7,796 nt of DNA from Faecalimonas sp. (lineage in GTDB: Bacteria; Bacillota_A; Clostridia; Lachnospirales; Lachnospiraceae): positions 1-7,796 of the forward strand of contig JAPFCT010000211.1 of NCBI GenBank assembly GCA_026169575.1. The letters run 5' to 3'. The position numbers and the translations under genes were made by a program. Under the pieces are notes generated by a model, which saw only the letters and a list, made by a program, of their open reading frames with translations, was not told the origin of the DNA and did not search any database. Each line of letters opens with the position of its first letter. The stretch's first letter is position 1. Of the stretch, positions 1 to 7,175 are shown piece by piece.

Positions 1-376
1 CGCTAAGACAGATCAGGCAAAGAAAGATGCTGCATGGGAATACATCAGCTATATGACCGGAAAAGAATACCGTTCTTCTTACTTTGAAAACCTTGCAACA
101 AAAGGCGCTCCAAACCCGGTGATCATCCCTAGAGATGATATGAGTATTACAGACTTCTACGAATTCCCAGAAGAATACGCGGAAGTACTGGAATCTGCAA
201 AATCCATCGGACGTCTGGAATTCTACGGAAAAGCAGACTTTGGAACTTATGTTGATAAGGCTGTGCAGAAGATTCTGACAGATCCAAGCGCAGACCCGGA
301 AAAAGAATTTGCAGAAGCACAGAGTCTCTGTGAAAAAGAAGCATTAGACAAGTTTAACGAAGCCAACAAAAAATAA
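1..376 (+). CDS. ABC transporter sugar-binding protein, family 1 (C-terminal part)
   Basis: Only the last 124 codons are present (first full codon at base 2); the start lies left of the window. The protein is probably the extracellular, membrane-anchored substrate-binding component of a carbohydrate ABC importer. The segment AAWEYISYMTGKEYRSSYF (about residues 11-29 of the fragment) resembles the conserved C-terminal helix of SBP_bac_1 proteins, where 'AAWEF..FLTS.E' is typical. The charged tail ending in KFNEANKK, with acidic helices and 'KILTDPSADPEKEFAEAQ', is also usual for this family. Two tandem TAA stops are followed by a strong terminator, so this is the last gene of its transcript and any permease genes must lie upstream. 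Substrate cannot be read from the fragment; the neighbouring alpha-galactosidase suggests alpha-galactosides, which is inference. No signal peptide or lipobox can be judged because the N-terminus is missing. Confidence 0.82.
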   Translation, partial: AKTDQAKKDAAWEYISYMTGKEYRSSYFENLATKGAPNPVIIPRDDMSITDFYEFPEEYAEVLESAKSIGRLEFYGKADFGTYVDKAVQKILTDPSADPEKEFAEAQSLCEKEALDKFNEANKK

Positions 377-389
377 TAAATAATAATAC

Positions 390-427
390 AGTAAAAGAGG
401 AGGCAGTTACCCGCCTCCTCTTTTACT
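390..427 (+). terminator. Strong intrinsic terminator after the sugar-binding protein gene
   Basis: A perfect 15-bp inverted repeat (AGTAAAAGAGGAGGC at 390-404, its complement at 413-427) encloses an 8-nt loop. The outer stem is A-rich on the left and T-rich on the right, with a GC-rich inner stem, so the T tract forms part of the stem as in bidirectional terminators. It lies 14 nt after the stop codon at 374-376. Its last base is also the first base of a perfect TATAAT box serving the next gene. Confidence 0.9.
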
Positions 428-432
428 ATAAT
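427..432 (+). promoter_or_regulatory. Probable -10 box of the AraC-family regulator gene
   Basis: TATAAT matches the sigma-A -10 consensus exactly and would place the transcript start near 439, about 36 nt before the ATG at 476. No good -35 box exists at 15-18 nt upstream; that space is occupied by the terminator loop and right arm. The best candidate is GTTACC at 406-411 with a short 15-nt spacer. The promoter may therefore be weak or need an activator. The box overlaps the ATG at 431, which argues against that codon being the start. Confidence 0.45.
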
Positions 433-458
433 GACAGATGCACAAGAACATCTCGCAG

Positions 459-465
459 AAAGGAG
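459..465 (+). promoter_or_regulatory. Ribosome binding site that sets the AraC-regulator start at 476
   Basis: AAAGGAG lies 10 nt before the ATG at 476. The upstream in-frame ATG at 431 has no Shine-Dalgarno sequence, being preceded by the T-rich terminator arm, and overlaps the TATAAT box. The shorter 304-residue product is therefore preferred. Confidence 0.8.
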
Positions 466-475
466 CTGTCATTTT

Positions 476-1390
476 ATGAATTCTTCTGAAAAAATCCCGG
501 GATATCTTCCTGCCGACTCTTATATGGAATTGTCAGGCAGGCTGTTCCGGGATATTTATACTTTGTTTTGTGGCAGGCAGAAATGTCCGCCCCTCTATTC
601 TTTTGGACCGGCCGTGCGGGAATGCTATCTGCTGCACTTCTGTCTTGATGGCTGCGGGGACTTCTATGCCAACGAACGGCACTACCATATTGAAAAAGGG
701 CAGGGATTTCTGATCTGTCCAAATGAACTTACGTTTTATCAGGCAGAGGAACACCTTCCATGGACCTATGCATGGATCGGACTCGACGGAGAGCAAGTTG
801 ACCAATATCTGAAGCTTGCCGGTATTTCTTCACAGCATCCGGTATTTCACTGCCCCCATACAGATCTGATCTGTTCCTGCATTGATGATATGATCGCGCA
901 TCAGACTTCCGATATTTCCTGCGAGCTCTACATCCAGAGTATACTGATGCGGATGCTGTCCGATCTGACCGAAACTTCCGGGCATGCTGAAAGAAAAGAA
1001 GGAAATGACTACGGCATCTATATCAGCCGCGCCATTTCCTACATTCATAAAAACTATCAAAACCACCTGACCGTGCAGGAAATCGCAAATTATCTTTCCC
1101 TAAACCGTAGTTATCTGACAGAGCTGTTTCTTCGTACACTCCATCTGTCCCCTCAGCAGTTTCTCATAAAATACCGCATCACAAAAGCTATGAATTTCCT
1201 CATGAACACTGATCTGGGAATAGAGCATATAGCCTGCTCCTGCGGTTATGCAAATGTATATTCTTTCTCAAAAGCTTTCAAAAAAGTAGCCGGGATCAGC
1301 CCTTCCCAGTACCGCAAAGAACAGACAACGAAGCGTTCTGGTTATCTTTTATCCGGTGATACTGCTTCAAGGACATACAGCCGGGACTGA
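476..1390 (+). CDS. AraC-family transcriptional regulator with N-terminal sugar-sensing cupin domain
   Basis: A 304-residue one-component regulator, cytoplasmic and DNA-binding. Residues about 40-105 form an AraC-type cupin effector domain: 'YLLHFCLDGCGDFYANERHYHIEKGQ' and then 'FLICPNELTFYQAEEHLPWTYAWIG' (split here) match the pattern common in MsmR/RafR-like regulators of sugar operons. Residues about 185-282 are the double helix-turn-helix: HTH1 around LTVQEIANYLSLNRSYLTEL (198-217), HTH2 around IEHIACSCGYANVYSFSKAF (249-268), ending in the family signature GISPSQYRKE. Length is normal for the family (280-310). A 22-residue tail after the signature reaches into the convergent alpha-galactosidase gene, with a 49-bp overlap. 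The convergent arrangement and the AraC-like direct repeat in front of the alpha-galactosidase suggest it activates that gene in response to an imported sugar; effector and target are inference. Confidence 0.9.
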   Translation: MNSSEKIPGYLPADSYMELSGRLFRDIYTLFCGRQKCPPLYSFGPAVRECYLLHFCLDGCGDFYANERHYHIEKGQGFLICPNELTFYQAEEHLPWTYAWIGLDGEQVDQYLKLAGISSQHPVFHCPHTDLICSCIDDMIAHQTSDISCELYIQSILMRMLSDLTETSGHAERKEGNDYGIYISRAISYIHKNYQNHLTVQEIANYLSLNRSYLTELFLRTLHLSPQQFLIKYRITKAMNFLMNTDLGIEHIACSCGYANVYSFSKAFKKVAGISPSQYRKEQTTKRSGYLLSGDTASRTYSRD

Positions 1391-3582
1391 TAATCTCCAT
1401 TTCTTCCGTTGTACCGTTCTCCGTTCTGGCCGGCTGCTGCATCTGAAACAACAAGACCTGCCTGCATCAGCTCATCTCCAAAGAGTTTTTCTTCCCGGTC
1501 GCTGATCCGGTAGACAAGATCCTCTTTCAGTCCTTCCAGATGCAGCCGCTCAAATCCTTCATTGACCGGCTCAAGCACACGGTAATATCCGACCAACGCC
1601 TGCTTCTGGTCTTCTGACACCACCATCCATGCTGTGACATTGCCTTCAAATGGACTTTTCAGACGATAAAATGTTCCCTGCTGTATCAGTCTTCTATGCT
1701 TCTTCATAAATGCAATCTGTTCTCTGACCTCTTTCAGTTCCTCTTCTTCCATAGAAGTGATATCGAGTTCATAGCCAAACGTACCAAAATAGGCCACATT
1801 CGCCCGCGTATTCAGCGGAGTATTCCGCAAAGCCTGATGATTCGGCACAGCAGAAACATGGGATCCCATGCTGCTCACCGGATAAACAAACGATGTCCCA
1901 TACTGGATCTTCAGCCGTTCTACGGCGTCCGTATCATCCGAAGTCCAGCACTGTGGTGCATAATAGAGAAGTCCCGGATCAAATCTTGCCCCTCCACTTG
2001 CGCAGGATTCAAATAAAATATCAGGAAAACGCCGTGTCAGTTTTTCATATAAACGGTATACCCCGAGAATATATTTATGGAAAACAGCGCCCTGTCCTCC
2101 TGCCTCTGTTCCATGAGAATACACTTCCGAAATGCTGCGGTTCATATCCCATTTCACATAAGAAACTGGAGCCTCCGCCAGTATCTGTTCCATCTGTCTG
2201 TAAATTCCCTCCACGACTTCTTCTCTGGAAAAATCAAGCACAAGCTGATGTCTTCCGACAGAGACACTTCTTCCCGGCGTTGACAATATCCAGTCCGGAT
2301 GTTCCTGGTACAATCTGCTTTTTTCATTTGTCATCTCCGGCTCAAACCATAATCCAAAGCGCAGTCCCATCGCCTCAATCTTCCTTGCAAGCCCTATAAT
2401 GCCTTCCGGAAGCTTCTTCATGTTCGGATACCAGTCTCCGAGCGAAGTAAAATCATCGTTTCGCTCTCCAAACCATCCGTCATCAAGCACAAATAATTCA
2501 ATTCCCAGTTCCTTTGCTTTTCTGGCAATACTGAGGATCTTCTCCTCATCAAAATCAAAATACGTTCCTTCCCAGTTATTGATCAAAATCGGTCGTTCCT
2601 GATCCCGGTATGTTCCCCGTGCCAGTCTTGTCCGATATAACTTATGGAAAATCTGACTCATTCCGTTAAGGCCGTCTTCCGAATAGACCATAACTGCCTC
2701 CGGCGTCTGGAACTCTTCTCCTTTTTTTAATTCCCACGCAAACCGGTCCGGATGGATCCCCAGCATAACTCTTGTCACATTGTAAGTATCCACCTCTGCC
2801 TGGGCAAGAAAATTCCCGCTATACACCAGACTAAAACCAATCGCTTCCCCGGAATTTTCTGTTGTTGCTGCCCGCTTCAATGCAAGAAACGGATTGTAGT
2901 TATTGCTGCTGGAACCTCTCATACTGTAAACTGCCTGGATACCATGCTCCAGCTTCCTTGTCTTTACTGCACGTTCCCGTCCCCACGCTCCGGTCAGTTC
3001 AATCATCTCATAATCTTTATCCGGCAGATCAATACTAAGACTCATTGCACGGTCAAGAAGAATGCCTTCCTCCCCCAAATGGTGAAATCTTGCATTTCTC
3101 GTAATCACCGGAAATTCTTCGTAAATCGTATACGTCAGTATCAGCTCTGTCCTGATCAGCGTATCTTCCAGTGTCACTTCCAGCGTTACCGCCTCACTGT
3201 CCTTTTCTGTATAAGTAGCAGGAAGTCCTTCCAGTTTTGGCTTTCCTTGGTAGATTTTATGTGTTTTATAGGTAAATGAAGTGATTCTGCTTCCATTTTT
3301 CTGCAGGATCTCCTGCGCTGGATATCGCATATCACCATTTCCATATGACGGATATTCTTGTCTGATATGTTCCATTGAAAATGTACTGTCATCTTCAAAT
3401 ACACATACAGACATCGGTCTGTCCCTGAACTCCAAAAGATGATTAAAACTCTCACGATCTCTGAGATGCTTTCCAAAATACAGATGTCCCAGCTGTTCAT
3501 TTTTTAAAATTGTAAAAATATAGCTGATTTTGTCATTGAACAGATGAAAATTCCTGCTCTCCTCATGATAAACTACGGGCAT
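1342..3582 (-). CDS. Alpha-galactosidase, glycoside hydrolase family 36
   Basis: A 746-residue enzyme hydrolysing terminal alpha-1,6-galactose from melibiose, raffinose or stachyose. Length matches bacterial GH36 group I enzymes (about 720-750). The N-terminal beta-supersandwich spans about 1-320, the (beta/alpha)8 catalytic barrel about 330-640, and the C-terminal beta domain the rest. Visible barrel motifs are INNWEGTYFDF (334-344), LFVLDDGWFGER (363-374), GLWFEPEM (410-417), KWDMNR with nucleophile Asp479, SCASGGARFDPG (526-537) and WTSDDTDA with probable acid/base Asp549; the 70-residue spacing fits characterised GH36 enzymes. No signal peptide is present, so it acts in the cytoplasm on imported sugar. 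The start is fixed by AAGGAGGT (3589-3596) 6 nt before ATG. It has its own promoter and sits downstream of the response regulator on the same strand. Symbols such as galA, aga or melA are used for such genes; I do not choose one. Confidence 0.96.
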   Translation of the reverse strand: MPVVYHEESRNFHLFNDKISYIFTILKNEQLGHLYFGKHLRDRESFNHLLEFRDRPMSVCVFEDDSTFSMEHIRQEYPSYGNGDMRYPAQEILQKNGSRITSFTYKTHKIYQGKPKLEGLPATYTEKDSEAVTLEVTLEDTLIRTELILTYTIYEEFPVITRNARFHHLGEEGILLDRAMSLSIDLPDKDYEMIELTGAWGRERAVKTRKLEHGIQAVYSMRGSSSNNYNPFLALKRAATTENSGEAIGFSLVYSGNFLAQAEVDTYNVTRVMLGIHPDRFAWELKKGEEFQTPEAVMVYSEDGLNGMSQIFHKLYRTRLARGTYRDQERPILINNWEGTYFDFDEEKILSIARKAKELGIELFVLDDGWFGERNDDFTSLGDWYPNMKKLPEGIIGLARKIEAMGLRFGLWFEPEMTNEKSRLYQEHPDWILSTPGRSVSVGRHQLVLDFSREEVVEGIYRQMEQILAEAPVSYVKWDMNRSISEVYSHGTEAGGQGAVFHKYILGVYRLYEKLTRRFPDILFESCASGGARFDPGLLYYAPQCWTSDDTDAVERLKIQYGTSFVYPVSSMGSHVSAVPNHQALRNTPLNTRANVAYFGTFGYELDITSMEEEELKEVREQIAFMKKHRRLIQQGTFYRLKSPFEGNVTAWMVVSEDQKQALVGYYRVLEPVNEGFERLHLEGLKEDLVYRISDREEKLFGDELMQAGLVVSDAAAGQNGERYNGRNGDYQSRLYVLEAVSPDKR

Positions 3583-3659
3583 GCCATTACCTCCTTCTCG
3601 AACCGGTTTAAAGTCAACCAGGATTTATCGCTCCGGTTCTGTATTCTCTTCTGTTCTCC

Positions 3660-3687
3660 ATTATATCGGAATCCTGCTTCAATTCAA
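3660..3687 (-). promoter_or_regulatory. Sigma-A promoter of the alpha-galactosidase gene
   Basis: On the - strand a perfect TATAAT (3660-3665) lies 16 nt downstream of TTGAAT (3682-3687, four of six matches to the -35 consensus). The predicted transcript start near 3653 gives a leader of about 70 nt ending in the AAGGAGGT ribosome site. The imperfect -35 and short spacer suit an activator-dependent promoter. Confidence 0.65.
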
Positions 3688-3692
3688 TTTGT

Positions 3693-3722
3693 AAATGTCA
3701 GTAATATTTATCCAAATGTCAG
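3693..3722 (-). promoter_or_regulatory. Tandem operator: 9-bp direct repeat with 21-bp spacing
   Basis: CTGACATTT (- strand) occurs at 3714-3722 and again at 3693-3701, exactly 21 bp or two helical turns apart. The proximal copy ends 5 bp upstream of the -35 box. AraC-family proteins typically bind two direct-repeat half-sites about 21 bp apart, with the proximal one touching the -35 region. The window encodes two AraC-type DNA-binding proteins, the regulator at 476-1390 and the response regulator at 3731-5251. Which one binds here cannot be told from sequence. Confidence 0.6.
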
Positions 3723-3730
3723 ATTCGTCT

Positions 3731-5251
3731 CTACCGGTCTCTGCACTCCCGCGGGGTGATCCCGGTAAAATGCTTAAATGCTTTGCTGAAAGATCTTGGA
3801 TTATCATATCCGACCATTCCACAGATCTCAATGATCTTATAATCAGAGTCCTTTAAAAGTTCCTGTGCCTTCTGCATGCGTACCTCTGTCAGATATTCTA
3901 CGAAATTTTCTCCCGTTTTTTCTTTGAACAGACGACTCAGATAATTCGGATGCATATAAAATTGTTCTGCGAGCAGATTCAGACTGATATTTTCACTGTA
4001 ATGTTGTCTGATAAAATTCTGTATGTCACTGATCACACCGCCACCTACATTCTGGTCGGCAGACCGCTCCATACATTCCAGGATCCATTCCAGGTAAGAA
4101 GACATACAATGCAGGACTTCCTTTCCTTCTGCACACAATAAAAACTGCCTGAGCGCCTCATTTAGCCGCTCATGGAGACCTGTTTCCTCTATTCCGATTT
4201 CCTTTAAATATCCATTGACTTCAATGACGATTCTGATACAGATTGTCTGCAGTTTCAAAACACTCATCTGTTTCTTCTCTTCCAGATCCGACAAGGTCTG
4301 GCGCATCCATTCTGCTGCATTTCTTCGTTCTTCCGGTGTATGCAGCTTCTGTAAAAAGGATGTGATCAGCTTTGGCACTTCTATTTTTTCTTCTGCATAA
4401 AGTTTTTCAATATGTTTGTAAAAGATAATCTTTTTATTATCATCCGCCAGAAGATAGCGCATTGCGCTCTCTGCCTCTTTCCACGCTTCCGAAAGCCCGC
4501 AGATTCCTTTCTTTTCTTTGCTAACCGCAAGCGCCCAGTATTTTTCTTCCCTGCACACCTGCTCAGATACCGATACAAAATAATTCAGCTGCTCCTGCGT
4601 CTGAAATGGGATCAGTGCAAAGAGGGAGCGGTTTCCACTGTCCAGCACGATCGCATCCGGGATCACTGCCAGAATCCGTTCTTTCATCAAGTCTTTCTGC
4701 CCCTGCACCTTCGTATTATCCGCTTCACGCTCTGTCATAAAGATCGATACACCATGCCAGGTATCCAGATTGGGAAGTCCGTATCTCTCAATATCGGCGC
4801 TTGCATACCCTCTTGCGATCGACAGAAGGAGCCCCTCCATCTGTCTTGTATGTCCAAGCCTCTCTTCCACAATTTTGTTCAGTGTTATTCGCATCCGGTC
4901 AAGAAACTGCTCAATCTCCCGAAAATTGACAGGCTTTGTCAGATATTCCACTGCTCCATACCGCATAGCCTCTTTTGCATAGTCAAAATCACTATAGCCA
5001 CTCAAAATGGCGCACTGCACATCAAATTTTTGTTCTTTGATCTCCCTTAGTAAGTCGATCCCTGACTTTTCCGGCATCCGGATATCCGTAAATACGATAT
5101 CAATATGCATTTTTTTCAGAATCAGAATGGCCTCATCCACACTTGTTGCCGTTCCTGCTACTTCAAATCCATGTTCCTCCCATTTTACAAACTGTGTCAT
5201 TCCACGGCACACAATTTCCTCATCATCTACAATCAGAACCTGATATATCAT
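3731..5251 (-). CDS. Two-component response regulator, REC plus AraC-type HTH (YesN-like)
   Basis: A 506-residue cytoplasmic response regulator. Residues 1-120 form a receiver domain with acidic pocket Asp9-Asp10 (VLIVDDEE), phosphoacceptor Asp56 (FTDIRMP), Ser84 (ILSGYSDF) and Lys106 (LTKPV), so all catalytic positions are intact. A long central region (about 130-400) is poorly conserved, as usual in the roughly 500-residue YesN-like group. Residues about 405-504 are the double AraC helix-turn-helix: LNLLAEQFYMHPNYLSRLF (424-442) and IIEICGMVGYDNPRSFSKAF (473-492), ending GITPREC. The start has GAGGAG 7 nt upstream (5259-5264), within the 3' end of the kinase gene. That 29-bp overlap with the kinase implies translational coupling. 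It ends 148 bp before the alpha-galactosidase, next to the tandem repeat. Such systems commonly control sugar ABC transporters and glycosidases; the target here is inference. Confidence 0.95.
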   Translation of the reverse strand: MIYQVLIVDDEEIVCRGMTQFVKWEEHGFEVAGTATSVDEAILILKKMHIDIVFTDIRMPEKSGIDLLREIKEQKFDVQCAILSGYSDFDYAKEAMRYGAVEYLTKPVNFREIEQFLDRMRITLNKIVEERLGHTRQMEGLLLSIARGYASADIERYGLPNLDTWHGVSIFMTEREADNTKVQGQKDLMKERILAVIPDAIVLDSGNRSLFALIPFQTQEQLNYFVSVSEQVCREEKYWALAVSKEKKGICGLSEAWKEAESAMRYLLADDNKKIIFYKHIEKLYAEEKIEVPKLITSFLQKLHTPEERRNAAEWMRQTLSDLEEKKQMSVLKLQTICIRIVIEVNGYLKEIGIEETGLHERLNEALRQFLLCAEGKEVLHCMSSYLEWILECMERSADQNVGGGVISDIQNFIRQHYSENISLNLLAEQFYMHPNYLSRLFKEKTGENFVEYLTEVRMQKAQELLKDSDYKIIEICGMVGYDNPRSFSKAFKHFTGITPRECRDR

Positions 5252-7160
5252 GTTGTTTCTCCTCTTCGTACAGACTTTTCATATTTTCAGAATGCATTCG
5301 GACTGGAAGTATGATATCCACTTCCGTCCCCTCCCCTTCCATGCTGCTGATCCGGATCCCGTACTGCTCCCCATAGAAAAGCCGGATTCTCTGATTGACA
5401 TTCGCCATTCCAATATTTTTCCCAGAATCGATCTCCTCATCCATCTGTCTCTGTAATCTGTCTCTTTCTTCCCCCGTCATTCCTTTTCCATTGTCTTTTA
5501 CTATAATCTTCAGCTTGTCCTCCTGCCCGGTCACAGTAATTTCGATCCAGCATCCCTTCGATGCATCCTGAAATCCATGTACAACCGCATTTTCTAAAAT
5601 CGGCTGCAGCATAAATTGTGGAATATAACATTCTTTTACCTTCGGATCTATGCTGATTTTTAACTCAATCTTATCCCGGTGCCGAAAATTAATCACTTCC
5701 AAATACACTTTTGCGTGTTCCAGCCCTTCTGACAGACTTATTGTATTTCCTCCGGTACGCATTCCCATCCTGCAAAGCTGGCTGAACTGCTCGATCATTT
5801 TCGTGACTCTGCTCTCTCCATTCGCCTCATACATCGCTTCCCACCGGATAATATCAAGCGTATTATAAAGGAGGTGCGGTTTTGTCTGCTTCGGCGTCGT
5901 GTCTAACTGTGCATTCTTCCAGCTAAGTTGCAGTTTCTGCCGTCTGATTTCCGACAAATAGACCTGTTCGATCAACTGGTTCGTTCTGTCTGCCATATCA
6001 TTAAACCGTTCTCCAAGCAGCGTAATTTCATCCTTTCCACTGTTCGGATAACGGACCGTCCACGTTCCCTCTCCCGCCTGATCCATCACATGGATCAGCT
6101 TGCGGATCGGATCTGAAATACTGCATGTCACATAATAAGAAACCATAAAACATGCAAGTACAACACAGATCAGCACAAACACACAGACATTCCTCGTGCG
6201 GTACGTCCCGGCAAGGAGCATATCCATATCCCCAAGATATACAACAGCCATTTCTGTTCCCGGGATCCTTTCATAGGAAAGTAATACGTCTCGCCCTTCT
6301 ATCTTTCTTCTTACACAGTCCTTTTGCTTTTCTTCCAGTTCCTCAAAAATTTTCTTATCCTTTGGAAATGACGGTGCATAAATGCTTGGATTAAATCCCT
6401 GCACAACACTGTCCTTGCCTGCAAGGAACATATTTCCGTCCGCTCCTCCATCATATCCATCTGCCGCAGAGTCAAAAGCCTTGATATCAATATTCATAAA
6501 AAGTACCCCTGAAAATTCTCTCGTATACGGCTCATAGACAGCCACTCCAAGCGTTACGATATTTCCAAAGCCATAGATACTCTGTTCATTTTCATAAAAC
6601 GTTTCACTCTGTCCCGCATCTTCAAACCAGACCGGATATCCATTTTTCTCCCTGGTCTTCTTGTAATATGGCTTCTCATAAAATTCTGTCAGGTTCCTGA
6701 TTGTCCCTCCTCTTCGATAGCCATTTTCTTCTACCATATGATACTGCTGCTCATCCGTTACAAACTGTACATTCTTAATATATTTTCTCTGACGGCTCAT
6801 CTCGTATAATTTTTCTTCGATCAGAGAAGTATTTTCTTTGTCCGGATTGTCTTTCTTATTTTCTTCCACAGCCTGGAGGATTTGCGGATCATCGTAAAAC
6901 TGCAGCGCGATATCCTCATATTCCCGCATGATATCTTCCATTTTCAGGCAGACATTTTGCACCTGGATCTCTGCATTCTGCTTCAGATTCCAAATAATTT
7001 CTTCTGAATATTTATCGAAACTAAAAAAGGCAATAAATGCTGCTGAACCAAACAATAATACAAGAAAAGAAAGATTCAGTCTCTTAAAAATGTTTCCTTT
7101 TCTCAGTACTGCCTGAATCATCTCATTCCACTTTCTGCAGAGCTTCTTCCATCGTCTCAT
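5223..7160 (-). CDS. Sensor histidine kinase, YesM-like (extracellular sensor, HAMP, His_kinase, HATPase)
   Basis: With the ATG at 7158-7160 the protein has 645 residues. A basic N-terminus precedes transmembrane segment 1 (about 29-48), an extracellular region of about 275 residues resembling a double-Cache ligand sensor, transmembrane segment 2 (about 325-344), a HAMP linker (about 345-400), the His_kinase domain with presumed phospho-acceptor His429 in PHLLYNTLDIIRW, and a HATPase_c domain with N box PILENAVVHG (520-529), G1 DNGKGM (556-561) and G2 NIGMANVNQRIRLFYG (582-597). It should autophosphorylate and pass phosphate to the overlapping response regulator. The stretch before the histidine reads DTTPKQTKPHLL, where the family usually has something like 'LQxQIxPHFL', so this box is atypical. 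A TTG at 7194-7196 with an upstream AAAGGA could add 12 residues, but it overlaps the flavodoxin reading frame and is less likely. Confidence 0.93.
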   Translation of the reverse strand: MRRWKKLCRKWNEMIQAVLRKGNIFKRLNLSFLVLLFGSAAFIAFFSFDKYSEEIIWNLKQNAEIQVQNVCLKMEDIMREYEDIALQFYDDPQILQAVEENKKDNPDKENTSLIEEKLYEMSRQRKYIKNVQFVTDEQQYHMVEENGYRRGGTIRNLTEFYEKPYYKKTREKNGYPVWFEDAGQSETFYENEQSIYGFGNIVTLGVAVYEPYTREFSGVLFMNIDIKAFDSAADGYDGGADGNMFLAGKDSVVQGFNPSIYAPSFPKDKKIFEELEEKQKDCVRRKIEGRDVLLSYERIPGTEMAVVYLGDMDMLLAGTYRTRNVCVFVLICVVLACFMVSYYVTCSISDPIRKLIHVMDQAGEGTWTVRYPNSGKDEITLLGERFNDMADRTNQLIEQVYLSEIRRQKLQLSWKNAQLDTTPKQTKPHLLYNTLDIIRWEAMYEANGESRVTKMIEQFSQLCRMGMRTGGNTISLSEGLEHAKVYLEVINFRHRDKIELKISIDPKVKECYIPQFMLQPILENAVVHGFQDASKGCWIEITVTGQEDKLKIIVKDNGKGMTGEERDRLQRQMDEEIDSGKNIGMANVNQRIRLFYGEQYGIRISSMEGEGTEVDIILPVRMHSENMKSLYEEEKQHDISGSDCR

Positions 7161-7170
7161 TCTATGTACA

Positions 7171-7175
7171 TCCTT
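7171..7175 (-). promoter_or_regulatory. Ribosome binding site for the histidine kinase
   Basis: AAGGA on the - strand lies 10 nt before the ATG at 7158-7160 and overlaps the TAA stop of the flavodoxin frame (7174-7176). This arrangement suggests the kinase was translationally linked to the flavodoxin when that frame was intact. Confidence 0.55.

Noticed and set aside
431..475. Extra 15 N-terminal codons for the AraC-family regulator starting at ATG 431.
   Set aside because: No ribosome site precedes it, it overlaps a perfect TATAAT box, and the ATG at 476 has AAAGGAG at good spacing.
1893..2399. A 168-codon + strand open frame inside the alpha-galactosidase gene, and similar long + strand frames across 2752-3279 and 4412-5050.
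   Set aside because: They are antisense shadows of well-supported genes, have no recognisable domains and no convincing ribosome sites.
3600..3639. 7-bp hairpin (GAACCGG with CCGGTTC) in the galactosidase leader, and an AACCGGTT palindrome as a possible CcpA cre site.
   Set aside because: The stem is short with a 26-nt loop, and the palindrome departs from the cre consensus at several key positions.
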